Assembly (NCBI GenBank): GCA_002373755.1
Contig: DFJU01000055.1
Location: 1-30,397 of the forward strand
Length of the DNA stretch: 30,397 nucleotides
Direction of reading: 5' to 3'
Source of the DNA: Bacteroidales bacterium UBA3663
Lineage (GTDB): Bacteria > Bacteroidota > Bacteroidia > Bacteroidales > UBA3663
Positions within the stretch are counted from its first letter, which is position 1. Every line of letters starts with the position of its first letter. The notes under the pieces were generated by a model that was not told the origin of the DNA, made no database searches, and saw only the letters and a program-made list of their open reading frames with translations. The translations under genes and the position numbers were made by a program. Below, piece by piece: positions 8,121 through 16,517 of this stretch.

Positions 8121-8150
8121 CAAAGATAGCGCTATTACTGAAAAATACAA
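8121..8150 (-). promoter_or_regulatory. Promoter of the AlkD-like gene
   Basis: On the minus strand TTG (8150-8148), a 19-nt spacer and TATCTTTG (8128-8121) give a perfect Bacteroidota promoter. It decides the start of the gene: the longer reading frame would begin within the promoter. Confidence 0.85.
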
Positions 8151-8185
8151 ATTTCATTCTATGTATATTTTATGTATTTTTATAC

Positions 8186-8212
8186 GGGGGGGGTAAAATC
8201 GGGTATAATTTG
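8186..8212 (+). promoter_or_regulatory. G8 homopolymer next to a possible promoter of the outer-membrane protein gene
   Basis: Eight consecutive G residues (8186-8193) lie about 11 nt upstream of TATAATTTG (8204-8212), a near match to the -7 box TAnnTTTG with one extra base. No clear TTG is found at the -33 position. If the box is used, the G-tract falls in the spacer, where changes of length would alter promoter strength. Confidence 0.35.
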
Positions 8213-8298
8213 GCAATTCCAATGAGAATCAGCAAGTTTGCAAGCAAAAAGGTTGACCTTCCCTTCCGAAAATAACAAAACAAGCACAAACAAAGAAC

Positions 8299-8925
8299 AT
8301 GAAAAAAGCAATTATTTTGTCGTCTGTAATTCTTGCAGGCATTTCGACGACAATGGCACAAAATGCCGACACAGATGACTATTCTCGTTTTGAACTGTCG
8401 TATGCCGCCACAAAATTTTCGTTTCAGAATCTCGATGAAAATACCAACGGTTTTTCTGCGGGCTTCCTTTGGGGCGACAATATATCGGCAGACCTTCCAC
8501 TATTTGTGGAATACGGCTTCAATCTTACGTATGTGATAGGCAAAGATGAAGCATCCGACGCGTCCTTCGGCACAGCCAAGGAGACAGACAAGTTCCTAAA
8601 CGTGGCATTGCCCTTAAATCTGGCATATAAAATTGCGTTGGCCGACAATGTATCACTCGTGCCATTCGCCGGCTTGAACTTCAAAGTCAACCTCGTCGGA
8701 AAGGCAGAAATGGAAGCAACAGGCTATTCGAGCGTGACACTCGACTTTTTCGACGATGAGGACGTTGAGAACACCGCCAAACGCTTCCAACTCGGCGCAA
8801 ATGTCGGCATCGGCCTGAACATAAACAATCTCTATGTGGGCTACCGGTTCCAGCCAGACTTTTTCGAATACGTTGATAATATGAAGACAAAAACTCATTA
8901 CATCAGTCTCGGCGTCAACTTCTGA
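8299..8925 (+). CDS. Small outer-membrane beta-barrel protein
   Basis: The product is 208 residues with a clear signal peptide (MKKAIILSSVILAGISTTMA, cut before QNAD). The mature part has alternating hydrophobic strands (FELSYAATKFSF, SAGFLWG, LFVEYGFNLTYVIG, VALPLNLAYKIAL, SLVPFAGLNFKVNL, FQLGANVGIGLNINNLYVGY) and ends in YISLGVNF with a C-terminal Phe, as expected of a porin-like barrel inserted by BAM. The length suggests eight to ten strands, as in the OmpX/OmpA-barrel type called 'outer membrane beta-barrel protein' in Bacteroidota. Base composition is more AT-rich than the glycogen genes beside it. It is monocistronic: a strong terminator follows at 8956. Function unknown. Confidence 0.88.
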   Translation: MKKAIILSSVILAGISTTMAQNADTDDYSRFELSYAATKFSFQNLDENTNGFSAGFLWGDNISADLPLFVEYGFNLTYVIGKDEASDASFGTAKETDKFLNVALPLNLAYKIALADNVSLVPFAGLNFKVNLVGKAEMEATGYSSVTLDFFDDEDVENTAKRFQLGANVGIGLNINNLYVGYRFQPDFFEYVDNMKTKTHYISLGVNF

Positions 8926-8955
8926 CAACTTACACCGGTCAACAATGCACCAATC

Positions 8956-9001
8956 ACTCGCTTTGCAAAATGGAAGGTTTTGCAAGGCGAGTTGCCTTTT
9001 T
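8956..9001 (+). terminator. Intrinsic terminator after the outer-membrane protein gene
   Basis: A 15-bp stem with one G-T pair (8956-8970 with 8978-8992) and a 7-nt loop is followed by TGCC and five T residues. It lies 31 bp after the stop codon. Confidence 0.9.
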
Positions 9002-9060
9002 ACGCGGATTCCACCCCTCCACTACGCAGATTTTCGGAACGGCAACCATCATCGGACGAT

Positions 9061-9095
9061 AAAAAAAAGATGCGACCTCGCAATGAGGCCACATC
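9061..9095 (-). terminator. Intrinsic terminator after the alpha-glucan operon
   Basis: Read on the minus strand, GATGTGGCCTC (9095-9085) pairs with GAGGTCGCATC (9079-9069) through 11 pairs including two G-U pairs, with a 5-nt loop, followed by eight T residues (9068-9061). It ends transcription of the GH57 gene, 39 bp past its stop. Confidence 0.9.
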
Positions 9096-9133
9096 CACGG
9101 GAAGGTTATAAAGTAGTGGTTGGATTCGTTGGT

Positions 9134-10429
9134 TCACTTTTTGGCCGACGGCTTTTTCTTGGCCGATGCACCAGCCTCCAGCTTTGCAATCTTGGCTTGC
9201 AGACGTTCAATCTCCTTGCCCTGATTTTCAATGAGCTGCTGCTGTGCGCTCAAGTCGTCGGTGTCGATGCTTGACGGGAATTCCTGATTCAGTCGGATCT
9301 GCATGTCGCTGATGACGTTCATGTAGTTGGTGAAGGCATCGAACGAACTGTCGTAAGGCGAGAACGGCACGTATGCGCCCTGTTTGGTTGACATGAACTT
9401 GAAGTGGTCGGCCGACAGGAGGTAGGCGTAATCCTGCTTCAGCACCTGATTCTTTGAGAGATGCAGACGCTCGAAAATCGAATATACCGAACGAATTGCC
9501 TCGTGCTGTAGGTCGTTGCCCATCCACGCGCTCACGTCCTTGTCGTAGCCGTCCCAGCTGATGGCATGTCCGACCGAAGCCGGTGCGACCGACGGGATGT
9601 TGTCGAACGCCTCAATCGGTGTGATGAAACGCAACTTCTTCGTCTCGGCGAACGATGGCAATGCCTTGAAGAACTCGAAGATGCCTGTCGATGCGGGATG
9701 GATGCCGCCGATGACGTCGAAGTTCATGGCAATCACATAGATGTTTTCGGTCTCTGGACCGTCGGCAATCCACGACGTGTAGGTGCCGGCATCAAGGCCA
9801 TTCTGGAAGTTCTGGCAGATGTCTTCGCTCAGTTTCGTGTTGCGGAAGAGAAGACCTACGTCGGCCTTGGCTGTGATGTTGTACATATAGTTCGGGCTGC
9901 GCCAGCCAAGCACGTGCTTCGTTCCCTCGGTGATGATGCCACGGAATCCCATTGCAGCCACCTCGGCTCCAATTTCGTCGTTGTAGATCATGCCGGTGTT
10001 GACGAATGTCTTCGGCTCGTACTTGAAGGTCTCGTAGATGATTTTCTTGTGCAGATCGACCTGAATGCGGAAATCGTCGGCATTGATGAGCGACGACAAA
10101 CAGTGCGAGAATGTCTCGCAGCACAGTTCGCAGCAGCCGGTGGCCACCAAGTCGCGCACGCAGTCGAGGAACTCCGGGCAATACATCTCGAATTGCTCCA
10201 TTGCCACACCCGAAATCGACAGCGCCACCTTGAATTCCTTGTGGCTGCGGTTGATCATCTCAAGCAGCATCTTTGCTGCCGGGATGTAGCTCTGGTAGGC
10301 ATTGCGCTTCAGGATTTCTTCGTTGGCATAGTCGTCGTAATAGTAATGGTCGGCGCCGATGTCGTAGAAGCGATATTTTTTCAGACGGAATGGCTGATGA
10401 ATCTCAAACAGCAGACAAACGTTCTTCAT
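9134..10429 (-). CDS. Glycoside hydrolase family 57 (cytoplasmic alpha-amylase/glucanotransferase type)
   Basis: The product is 431 residues with no signal peptide, so it acts on internal alpha-glucan. The N-terminal HQP motif (residues 11-13, LFEIHQPFR) is the first conserved region of GH57. The block FRGIITEGTKHVLGW (about 160-174) holds the likely nucleophile Glu, and IYVIAMNFDVIGGIHP (about 230-245) the likely acid/base Asp region. The last ~45 residues form a coiled coil (LIENQGKEIERLQAKIAKLE) with a Lys-rich end (AKKKPSAKK), an unusual tail for a small GH57. It is the third gene of the operon after the debranching enzyme and the glycosyltransferase, which together suggest glycogen turnover or storage. 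Exact activity (hydrolysis, transfer or branching) cannot be told. Confidence 0.9.
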   Translation of the reverse strand: MKNVCLLFEIHQPFRLKKYRFYDIGADHYYYDDYANEEILKRNAYQSYIPAAKMLLEMINRSHKEFKVALSISGVAMEQFEMYCPEFLDCVRDLVATGCCELCCETFSHCLSSLINADDFRIQVDLHKKIIYETFKYEPKTFVNTGMIYNDEIGAEVAAMGFRGIITEGTKHVLGWRSPNYMYNITAKADVGLLFRNTKLSEDICQNFQNGLDAGTYTSWIADGPETENIYVIAMNFDVIGGIHPASTGIFEFFKALPSFAETKKLRFITPIEAFDNIPSVAPASVGHAISWDGYDKDVSAWMGNDLQHEAIRSVYSIFERLHLSKNQVLKQDYAYLLSADHFKFMSTKQGAYVPFSPYDSSFDAFTNYMNVISDMQIRLNQEFPSSIDTDDLSAQQQLIENQGKEIERLQAKIAKLEAGASAKKKPSAKK

Positions 10430-10513
10430 AGTTATGTTCGATAATTTATTGATTTACAATATTGTTTAGTTTCAAGAATGGTCGGAGGTTCAAGAATTTG
10501 GCTCTTCACTCCC

Positions 10514-11785
10514 TCACCCCCAACCGAGCAACCGCTTGTAGGCATCGACAACGCGGCGGCCCACCTTCTCCCACGTGATTTGGTTGACTTCGTTGCGACC
10601 TGCCTCCTGCAGGTACTTGTGCAGCGTCGGATAGGTGATCAGCGCATACATTGCATCGGCCATGGCGTCAATGTCCCAATAGTCGCACTTGATGCAGTTT
10701 TCGAGGATTTCGCCGCAACCCGACTGCTTGGAGATGATGCTCGGCACGCCGCACTGCATGGCTTCGAGCGGCGAGATGCCGAACGGCTCCGACACGGACG
10801 GCATGACATACACGTCGCTCACCTTGAACATCTCATAGACCTGATTGCCGCGCAGGAAGCCGGTGAAGTGGAATCGGTCGGCCAGTCCCTTGCGTGCCAC
10901 CAGACGGATCATTGACTCCATCAGGTCGCCGTTGCCAGCCATCACTACGCGGGCATTCGGTGCCTTCTGCAAGCATCGGGCAGCCGCCTCGACGAAGTAT
11001 TCGCAACCCTTCTGCGCCGTGATGCGCCCCAAGAAGGTGATGACCTTCTCGTCGGTGCCGCGCTTGGCCTCCATGTTGAGCACCTCGGGCTTCATCGGCT
11101 CGACGGCATTGTGCATGGCGATGCACTTGTCGGGGTTCTGGTGATACTTCTGGATGACCGTCTGGCGGGTCAGCTCGGACACGCACATGATGAGGTCGGC
11201 GTGGTTCATGCCGTCAAGCTCAATCTGGAACGTCGGATCGCCGGCGTCGCACATGCCGCGCGTGCGGTCGTACTGCGTGGCGTGGACGTGGATGACCAAC
11301 GGCTTGCCGCTCACCTGCTTGGCGTGGATGCCGGCCGGATAGGTCAGCCAATCGTGCGCGTGGATGATGTCGTACGACTCCTTTCGTGCGATGACGCCTG
11401 CCACTATCGAGTAGTTGTTGATTTCCTCCAACAGGTTCTTCGGATAGCGGCCGGAGAACTCGATACAGCCCATATCGTTAGTGTAAAGATGGCTGAAGTC
11501 GGCGTAGATGCAGTTGCGCAGGTCGTAATATTCCTGTGGGTCCATGCAGTAGCCGAACCGCTGCTGCACGTAGTTCCAATCGACATCCCTCCAGACGACG
11601 GGCGTGTTGGCGGCTCCGATGATGTGGACAAAACCTTTCTCCTCGTCGCCCTGAGGCTTTGGCAGGACGAAGGTCACGTCGCACTCACCGGTGTTGACCA
11701 CGCCGCGCACGATGCCGTACGATGCGGGACCCAAACCTCCCAGGATGTGTGGCGGCCATTCCCACCCAAACATTAATGCTTTCAT
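10514..11785 (-). CDS. GT-B glycosyltransferase, glycogen-synthase-like
   Basis: The product is 423 residues. MKALMFGWEWPPHILGGLGP carries the Gly-rich N-terminal acceptor-side loop of glycogen/starch synthases. YDIIHAHDWLTYPAGIHAK, VIHVHATQYDRTRG, ITFLGRITAQKG and the E-x7-E block EPFGISPLEAMQCG complete a GT-B fold. It probably transfers glucose from a nucleotide sugar to alpha-glucan. I chose ATG 11785, because the open frame upstream (to 11878) overlaps the debranching-enzyme gene and lacks family similarity; the chosen start leaves a 43-bp gap. The operon neighbours support a role in glycogen metabolism, though whether UDP- or ADP-glucose is used cannot be told. Confidence 0.92.
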   Translation of the reverse strand: MKALMFGWEWPPHILGGLGPASYGIVRGVVNTGECDVTFVLPKPQGDEEKGFVHIIGAANTPVVWRDVDWNYVQQRFGYCMDPQEYYDLRNCIYADFSHLYTNDMGCIEFSGRYPKNLLEEINNYSIVAGVIARKESYDIIHAHDWLTYPAGIHAKQVSGKPLVIHVHATQYDRTRGMCDAGDPTFQIELDGMNHADLIMCVSELTRQTVIQKYHQNPDKCIAMHNAVEPMKPEVLNMEAKRGTDEKVITFLGRITAQKGCEYFVEAAARCLQKAPNARVVMAGNGDLMESMIRLVARKGLADRFHFTGFLRGNQVYEMFKVSDVYVMPSVSEPFGISPLEAMQCGVPSIISKQSGCGEILENCIKCDYWDIDAMADAMYALITYPTLHKYLQEAGRNEVNQITWEKVGRRVVDAYKRLLGWG

Positions 11786-11828
11786 GCTATATCTTGGTAT
11801 ATTTTTTGGGTTAATTTTTAGTTCCAAC

Positions 11829-13808
11829 TTAGTTGTATGGTGTCTTGCGGAGGTCGGGCTCGGGCACATAGTCGTCAACCAGACGGATGGCCCGCAGCAC
11901 TTCGGCCTGGTTGATCGAGAGCGACTGTGCGCCGTGTCCGTTGAATGGCGGATTGCCGTCGTACACCTCCGAAAGCGTGCCGATGCAATGGCGGTTCATC
12001 TCCTCCTCGTAGCTCATCAGGCGACGTTTGATGAACGCCACGCCCGAACGTGTGAAGACCGACAGATATGCCTCGGTGTAGATGCCGAGCAGCCACGGCC
12101 AGCAGGCTCCGTTGTGATAGGCGTAATTGCGTTCGGTGGCATTGCCCACGTAGTACGGACGATAAAGTCCGGCCTTCGGCGTGAGCGAGCGGATGCCCTT
12201 CGGCGTGAGCAGCTCCTTGGTGACCATGTCGAGCGCGGCCTTGCGTGCAGGCTTGTCGAGCGGCGTGTATTTGAGTCCGATGGCAAACAGCTGGTTCGGA
12301 CGGACGCTGGCATCGGCGAAGGTCTCGGTCACGTAGTCGTACAGATAGCCGCCCGGTGCGGTGAATACCTTCTGGAAGTTCTCTTCATACTTTTCCGTCC
12401 ATTCGGTGAGTTTGGCAATGCGCTCTTTGGCCGATGGTTCGTTGGAGAGCGACAGCAACTCGATGGCGAACTTCAAGCCGTTGTACCACAAGGCATTGAA
12501 CTCGACAATGAAGCCACTACGCGGAGTGATCGGTCGGCCGAAGTCGGTGGCATTCATCCACGACACGGCGCGGTCTTCGCCCATCGAATAGACCAGACCG
12601 TTAGGGCGCAGATCAAGTTCGGGTGCAGTGTCGCTGATGATATAGTCGATGATTTCCTGAACCAGTGCGCCGTATTTCTCGTTGGCCTTCTCGACCGACA
12701 CATATTTGGCATATTGCTGCACCGTCCAGATGGCCCAGAGCGGAATGTCGGGCGCAGTGATTTCCTGGATGGTGTCGTCGATGGTTCCGTCGCGCATATA
12801 GGCACGGAGGGCATCGGAAGCGGCCTCCATGATACGCTCGAACTCAGGCTCGTCGCCGATGATGAGTGTCGAACCCGGCAGCGCGATGAACGTGTCGCGG
12901 GCGCGAATCTTGAACCAAGGCCATCCGGCGATGATGTACTCCTTGCCATTGCGCGTCAGGATGCTGCTCGTGGCCGAGATTTTCAGGCAATTGAAAAAGC
13001 TGTCGCGGTGCTGACGCAGGTTGATGCCGCGCGTGAACATGGCCTTCAGGCTGTTGGGCTTGACGGGCGACAGTCCGGCCGAAAAGATGATGCTTTCGCC
13101 CTTGTGAATCTGCACCTCGAAGTAGCCCGGCATGTAGAGGTCCTCCTTGTAGCCATAGCCGCGCACCTGCTCGCGGGGATATTCTACGCCGATGTTCCAA
13201 TCGGGGCACGACTGATAGCGGCACTCCTTCGAAAGCTGCATGTAGAGCATCGGATAGCCCTGATACATGCAAGTGCCGATGCCGTTCTCGACCGTCTCGT
13301 AGTTATAGTTCACGTTGTTGTTGCGGTGCGTCAGCTCGTTCACACTGCGGAATGCCAGCTGCGGACGGAGCTTCAAGGTCGTCTCCGAATGTGCATCGAC
13401 CAAAGTGTAGCGCAACAACACACGCGGCTCGTTGAGCACGAGGAAGCTCTCGCGCGTCAGGATGACGCCACCCACGCGGTAGGTGGTGGTCGAAATTGTC
13501 TCGCAGTTGAACTCGCGGATGTACTTGTGTCCGCGCGGAGCGAAGTTGTCGCCGTCATATTTGTGGATGCCCAGATTGAACTCGGCGCCATGCTGGATGA
13601 CTGTCTCGTCGAGCGACGAGAGGAGGACGTGATTTTCGTTGTCAAGCTCTGGCACTGGCGTGACCAGAAGTCCATGATATTTGCGTGTGTTGCAACCGGT
13701 CACAGTTGTTGACGAATATGCGCCGTACTTGTTTGTACGCAGGTATTCGATGGGGAGTGATTCCTCCAGATTGGTGAGCAGTGTTTTGTCGAACTTCAGA
13801 TAGCTCAT
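11829..13808 (-). CDS. Glycogen debranching enzyme (amylo-alpha-1,6-glucosidase, archaeal/bacterial GDE type)
   Basis: The 659-residue protein has the N-terminal GDE domain (EYLRTNKYGAYSSTTVTGCN, NTRKYHGLLV, VLLSSLDETV) and a C-terminal (alpha/alpha)6 catalytic domain: EYIIAGWPWFKIRARDTFIA (about 288-307), LWAIWTVQQYAKY, GFIVEFNALWYNGLKFA and YHNGACWPWLLGIYTEAYL (about 563-581). It hydrolyses alpha-1,6 branch points. The start at 13808 (MSYLKFDK) is chosen because the longer frame to 13856 begins inside the -7 box of the promoter at 13854-13884. It is the first gene of the three-gene alpha-glucan operon and is divergent from the TetR gene. Confidence 0.94.
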   Translation of the reverse strand: MSYLKFDKTLLTNLEESLPIEYLRTNKYGAYSSTTVTGCNTRKYHGLLVTPVPELDNENHVLLSSLDETVIQHGAEFNLGIHKYDGDNFAPRGHKYIREFNCETISTTTYRVGGVILTRESFLVLNEPRVLLRYTLVDAHSETTLKLRPQLAFRSVNELTHRNNNVNYNYETVENGIGTCMYQGYPMLYMQLSKECRYQSCPDWNIGVEYPREQVRGYGYKEDLYMPGYFEVQIHKGESIIFSAGLSPVKPNSLKAMFTRGINLRQHRDSFFNCLKISATSSILTRNGKEYIIAGWPWFKIRARDTFIALPGSTLIIGDEPEFERIMEAASDALRAYMRDGTIDDTIQEITAPDIPLWAIWTVQQYAKYVSVEKANEKYGALVQEIIDYIISDTAPELDLRPNGLVYSMGEDRAVSWMNATDFGRPITPRSGFIVEFNALWYNGLKFAIELLSLSNEPSAKERIAKLTEWTEKYEENFQKVFTAPGGYLYDYVTETFADASVRPNQLFAIGLKYTPLDKPARKAALDMVTKELLTPKGIRSLTPKAGLYRPYYVGNATERNYAYHNGACWPWLLGIYTEAYLSVFTRSGVAFIKRRLMSYEEEMNRHCIGTLSEVYDGNPPFNGHGAQSLSINQAEVLRAIRLVDDYVPEPDLRKTPYN

Positions 13809-13853
13809 AGTTGTTATAAGGTTTTTCGGTGTATTAGTTTGTTTACATCGTGG

Positions 13854-13884
13854 CAAATGTAGGGAATAAAAGCGTGAAAGTCAA
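13854..13884 (-). promoter_or_regulatory. Promoter of the alpha-glucan operon
   Basis: On the minus strand TTG (13884-13882), a 20-nt spacer and TACATTTG (13861-13854) match the Bacteroidota consensus. The start codon at 13808 is about 45 nt downstream. A DnaA-box-like TTTTCCACA (minus strand, 13921-13913) lies just upstream. Confidence 0.82.
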
Positions 13885-14007
13885 TTTTTGCCTTTGGAAA
13901 TTATGGCCGCATTGTGGAAAAAGCCCGTAATTTTTTGTTTTTAGTGCTGAAAAACATACTTTCAACTCATAATTTCCCGAAATTCCCCTCTTTTTGACTT
14001 TGCGATG

Positions 14008-14037
14008 TTGCTCCGACCCGAATAAAGTGTATCTTTG
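14008..14037 (+). promoter_or_regulatory. Promoter of the TetR-fabG unit
   Basis: TTG (14008-14010), a 19-nt spacer and TATCTTTG (14030-14037) are a perfect Bacteroidota promoter. ATG at 14054 follows 16 nt later, so the leader is very short. It fixes the start of the TetR gene; the open frame reaching back to 13994 would begin upstream of the promoter. Confidence 0.87.
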
Positions 14038-14053
14038 CACACAAATTGACAAA

Positions 14054-14680
14054 ATGAGCAACACACGTGCAGATTTGATCGAAGCCGCCCGCCAGCTGTT
14101 TGCCAGCAAGGGATTTGACAACACGACGATGAACGAAATCGCCACGTTGTCGGGCAAGGGCCGCCGCACCCTCTACACCTACTTCAAGTCGAAGTCCGAC
14201 GTCTTCATGGCCGTAGTCGATCAGGAGACCAGCCGCATCATCGACCACATCGAGGAGATCATGGGGCTGGAGATTTCGGCCGACGAGAAGCTGAAGCGCT
14301 ACATCCTGTGCCGCCTGGAGCAGGTCAAGGAGACGGTGGTGCGCAACGGCTCGCTGAAGGCCGCCTTCTTCCGCGACGTGCTCAAATTGGAACACGCGCG
14401 CCGCAGGCTCGACGTGCGCGAACTGACCATCCTGCGTAGCATCCTGCAACAGGGCCTGGACGAAGGCACGTTCGACATCGACAACGCATCGGTCGTGGCG
14501 GTCACCATCCACTACGCGCTACGCGGCCTTGACCTGCCAAACATCCGAGGCCAGTTCACCGCGCTCGGCGTGCCGACCAACAGGTTGCGCCAATCAATCT
14601 TCAACATGATCTTCTACGGCATACTGACACACGCGGCCGTCGCCCACAACCATGCCGAACAAACCGACGAAAATTCTTGA
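14054..14680 (+). CDS. TetR/AcrR family transcriptional regulator
   Basis: The product is 208 residues. The N-terminal helix-turn-helix (residues ~1-55) shows the TetR pattern: RADLIEAARQLFASKGFDNT, TMNEIATLSGKGRRTLYTYF, KSKSDVFMAVVDQE. The C-terminal ligand domain is not assignable to a known effector. The gene is followed 40 bp later by a FabG-type reductase on the same strand and likely shares its transcript, so it may regulate a fatty-acid or acyl-related function and itself. No clear palindromic operator was recognised in the short leader. Confidence 0.93.
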   Translation: MSNTRADLIEAARQLFASKGFDNTTMNEIATLSGKGRRTLYTYFKSKSDVFMAVVDQETSRIIDHIEEIMGLEISADEKLKRYILCRLEQVKETVVRNGSLKAAFFRDVLKLEHARRRLDVRELTILRSILQQGLDEGTFDIDNASVVAVTIHYALRGLDLPNIRGQFTALGVPTNRLRQSIFNMIFYGILTHAAVAHNHAEQTDENS

Positions 14681-14720
14681 ACAAGAGAAAGACAATCACC
14701 AACTTAAATAAAAAATTAAA

Positions 14721-15479
14721 ATGAAATTACTTGAAGGAAAAGTAGCCCTCATCACAGGTGCTGCACGCGGCATTGGCAACGCCATCGCCCACAAGTTTGC
14801 CGAAGAAGGCTGTAACATTGCATTCACCGACCTCGCCCTCAACGACGAGCATCTGGCCAACATCAACAAGGCCGCCGAGGAGATCGCTGCCCATGGCGTG
14901 AAGTGCATCGGCTATGCTTCAAATGCTGCCGATTTCACTGAAACTGAGCAGGTTGTAAACAAAATCAAGGAGGAGTTCGGCCGCATCGACATTCTGGTGA
15001 ACAATGCCGGTATCACGAAGGACGGCCTGATGCTCCGCATGACCGAGGCTCAGTGGGATGCTGTCATCAACGTCAACCTGAAGTCGGCCTTCAACTTCAT
15101 TCACGCCTGCACGCCAATCATGATGCGTCAGAAGGGCGGTTCAATCATCAACATGTCATCGGTTGTCGGCGTTCACGGCAATGCTGGCCAGTGCAACTAT
15201 TCTGCATCGAAGGCCGGTATGATTGGCTTGGCCAAGTCCATTGCACAGGAAATGGGTCCTAAGGGCATCCGCGCCAACGCCGTTGCTCCTGGCTTCATCG
15301 AGACAGCCATGACAGCCCAGCTGCCACAGGCCGTACGTGACGAGTGGATGAAGAAGATTCCGTTGCGCCGCGGCGGTCAGGTCGAGGATATCGCCAATGT
15401 CTGCGTATTCCTTGGCTCCGACATGTCAAGCTACGTTTCGGGTCAGGTCATCCAGATTGACGGCGGCATGAATATGTAA
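14721..15479 (+). CDS. fabG: 3-oxoacyl-[acyl-carrier-protein] reductase (SDR family)
   Basis: The product is 252 residues, normal for FabG. It has the NAD(P) motif TGAARGIG (12-19), NNAGITKDGLMLRM (about 93-106), the catalytic Ser in NMSSVVG, YSASKAG with the catalytic Tyr and Lys, and the C-terminal YVSGQVIQIDGGMNM. It reduces 3-oxoacyl-ACP with NADPH in fatty-acid elongation. The A-rich leader (AAATAAAAAATTAAAATG) replaces a Shine-Dalgarno site, as is common in Bacteroidota. FabG cannot always be told from other short-chain reductases by sequence, but LVNNAGITKDGL, the IPLRRGG block and the conserved end make FabG the best call. The terminator at 15550 ends the unit. Confidence 0.93.
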   Translation: MKLLEGKVALITGAARGIGNAIAHKFAEEGCNIAFTDLALNDEHLANINKAAEEIAAHGVKCIGYASNAADFTETEQVVNKIKEEFGRIDILVNNAGITKDGLMLRMTEAQWDAVINVNLKSAFNFIHACTPIMMRQKGGSIINMSSVVGVHGNAGQCNYSASKAGMIGLAKSIAQEMGPKGIRANAVAPGFIETAMTAQLPQAVRDEWMKKIPLRRGGQVEDIANVCVFLGSDMSSYVSGQVIQIDGGMNM

Positions 15480-15549
15480 TGTGAGCTTTTGAGTTCGCCT
15501 GGTTATAAGGTCGTTATGGCCGATGACCTTCGGCGCGAAAAATAGAACT

Positions 15550-15577
15550 GCCTGTGGGGAAACTCACAGGCTTTTTT
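15550..15577 (+). terminator. Intrinsic terminator after fabG
   Basis: GCCTGTG (15550-15556) pairs with CACAGGC (15565-15571), with an 8-nt loop and six T residues directly after. It lies 70 bp past the fabG stop. Confidence 0.85.
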
Positions 15578-15648
15578 GTGTATTCGATGGGACATAGCCG
15601 AAAAAAATATACCACTATTGAGTGAGGAAAATATCTGGCAGTTTATTG

Positions 15649-15679
15649 TTGGCAAAAATACAAAAAAACGGTATCTTTG
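15649..15679 (+). promoter_or_regulatory. Promoter of the unknown exported protein gene
   Basis: TTG (15649-15651), a 20-nt spacer and TATCTTTG (15672-15679) match the Bacteroidota consensus. The leader to ATG 15775 is about 90 nt. Confidence 0.8.
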
Positions 15680-15774
15680 CGCCCTGAAAATGCCAATAAG
15701 CGCGTGAATCGGGCCGGAACGTGCAGCATTGGCCATGAAAAATCTTACACAAGACATTGGCCCAAAACAAACTT

Positions 15775-16503
15775 ATGAAGAGCTTTTTGTTGACAATCTG
15801 CCTGCTGGTGTTTGCGGCGGTTGTGCCATTGTGTGCCCAGGAGTCGGACAATGATGTGATTTATTTGAAGAGCGGCGAGCGCATTGAGGCGGTCGTCTTC
15901 AAGGTGGATGACAACAGCGTCTATTATCGTCTGAAAGGCGAGAGCGTGGAGTATCAGGTCTCGAAACAGAAGGTACTGGAGGTGCGCTTTGCCGTCGGCC
16001 GCACGGAGAAGTTCGGCGAAGAAACGCCATTGGCCATGCAGCAGATGAATTCCCGTCTTGAGTGGGTGAATGATTCGTTCTACATCAACCATACGTACTG
16101 CGATAAAAGCTGGGAATATAGCAGATTGGTACGTCGTCAGTGGCGTCTGAATGGCTGGAAGAAGTTCTGCAAGATTTATGGTACGATTCAGATTTTATCA
16201 GGTTTCATATGTTTTATGTCTGCGACCAACGCTGATAAAAACCATAAAAAAGAAAATGCCGCAGAATACATGACGAGTGGATTCATAGGGATTGCAGAAG
16301 GTACCGCTTGTTACATAGTTGGCAGTTCGCTGTCTAACAAATGCAAGGCGACACGCGCGGACATCATGCGCATCAACGAGATGGGGCTGCCGGTGTCGGA
16401 ATACCGTGTGGGCGGCGTTTCATTGGAGCCAAGCGTGAACCTGCTTTCCGACAGCGAGACGCACGAGCGCACGATGGGCGTGGGTCTGCGCCTGACGTTC
16501 TGA
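15775..16503 (+). CDS. Unknown exported protein with two internal hydrophobic segments
   Basis: The product is 242 residues from ATG 15775, with a signal peptide (MKSFLLTICLLVFAAVVPLC, then AQ). An upstream in-frame TTG at 15757 adds six residues but would spoil the signal peptide. The mature N-terminal part, NDVIYLKSGERIEAVVFKVD, resembles the small beta-rich modules common in Bacteroidota exported proteins. Residues ~140-160 (IYGTIQILSGFICFMSA) and ~175-195 (TSGFIGIAEGTACYIVGSSL) could be membrane helices; the stretch between and around them is AT-rich. The end, RTMGVGLRLTF, closes with Phe like an outer-membrane strand. I do not recognise the family. It has its own promoter and shares a bidirectional terminator with the next gene. 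Confidence 0.75.
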   Translation: MKSFLLTICLLVFAAVVPLCAQESDNDVIYLKSGERIEAVVFKVDDNSVYYRLKGESVEYQVSKQKVLEVRFAVGRTEKFGEETPLAMQQMNSRLEWVNDSFYINHTYCDKSWEYSRLVRRQWRLNGWKKFCKIYGTIQILSGFICFMSATNADKNHKKENAAEYMTSGFIGIAEGTACYIVGSSLSNKCKATRADIMRINEMGLPVSEYRVGGVSLEPSVNLLSDSETHERTMGVGLRLTF

Positions 16504-16517
16504 ACATAGCACGAAGT

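Noticed and set aside
11786..11878. Upstream extension of the glycosyltransferase
   Set aside because: The extra 31 residues overlap the end of the debranching enzyme and have no similarity to family N termini.
11691..13712. 673-codon open frame on the plus strand
   Set aside because: It is antisense to the glycogen debranching enzyme, which matches its family along its full length; the long frame is a codon-usage artefact.
15757..15774. TTG as start of the unknown exported protein
   Set aside because: ATG 15775 gives a normal signal peptide with a short basic N terminus; the extension would add six residues ahead of it.
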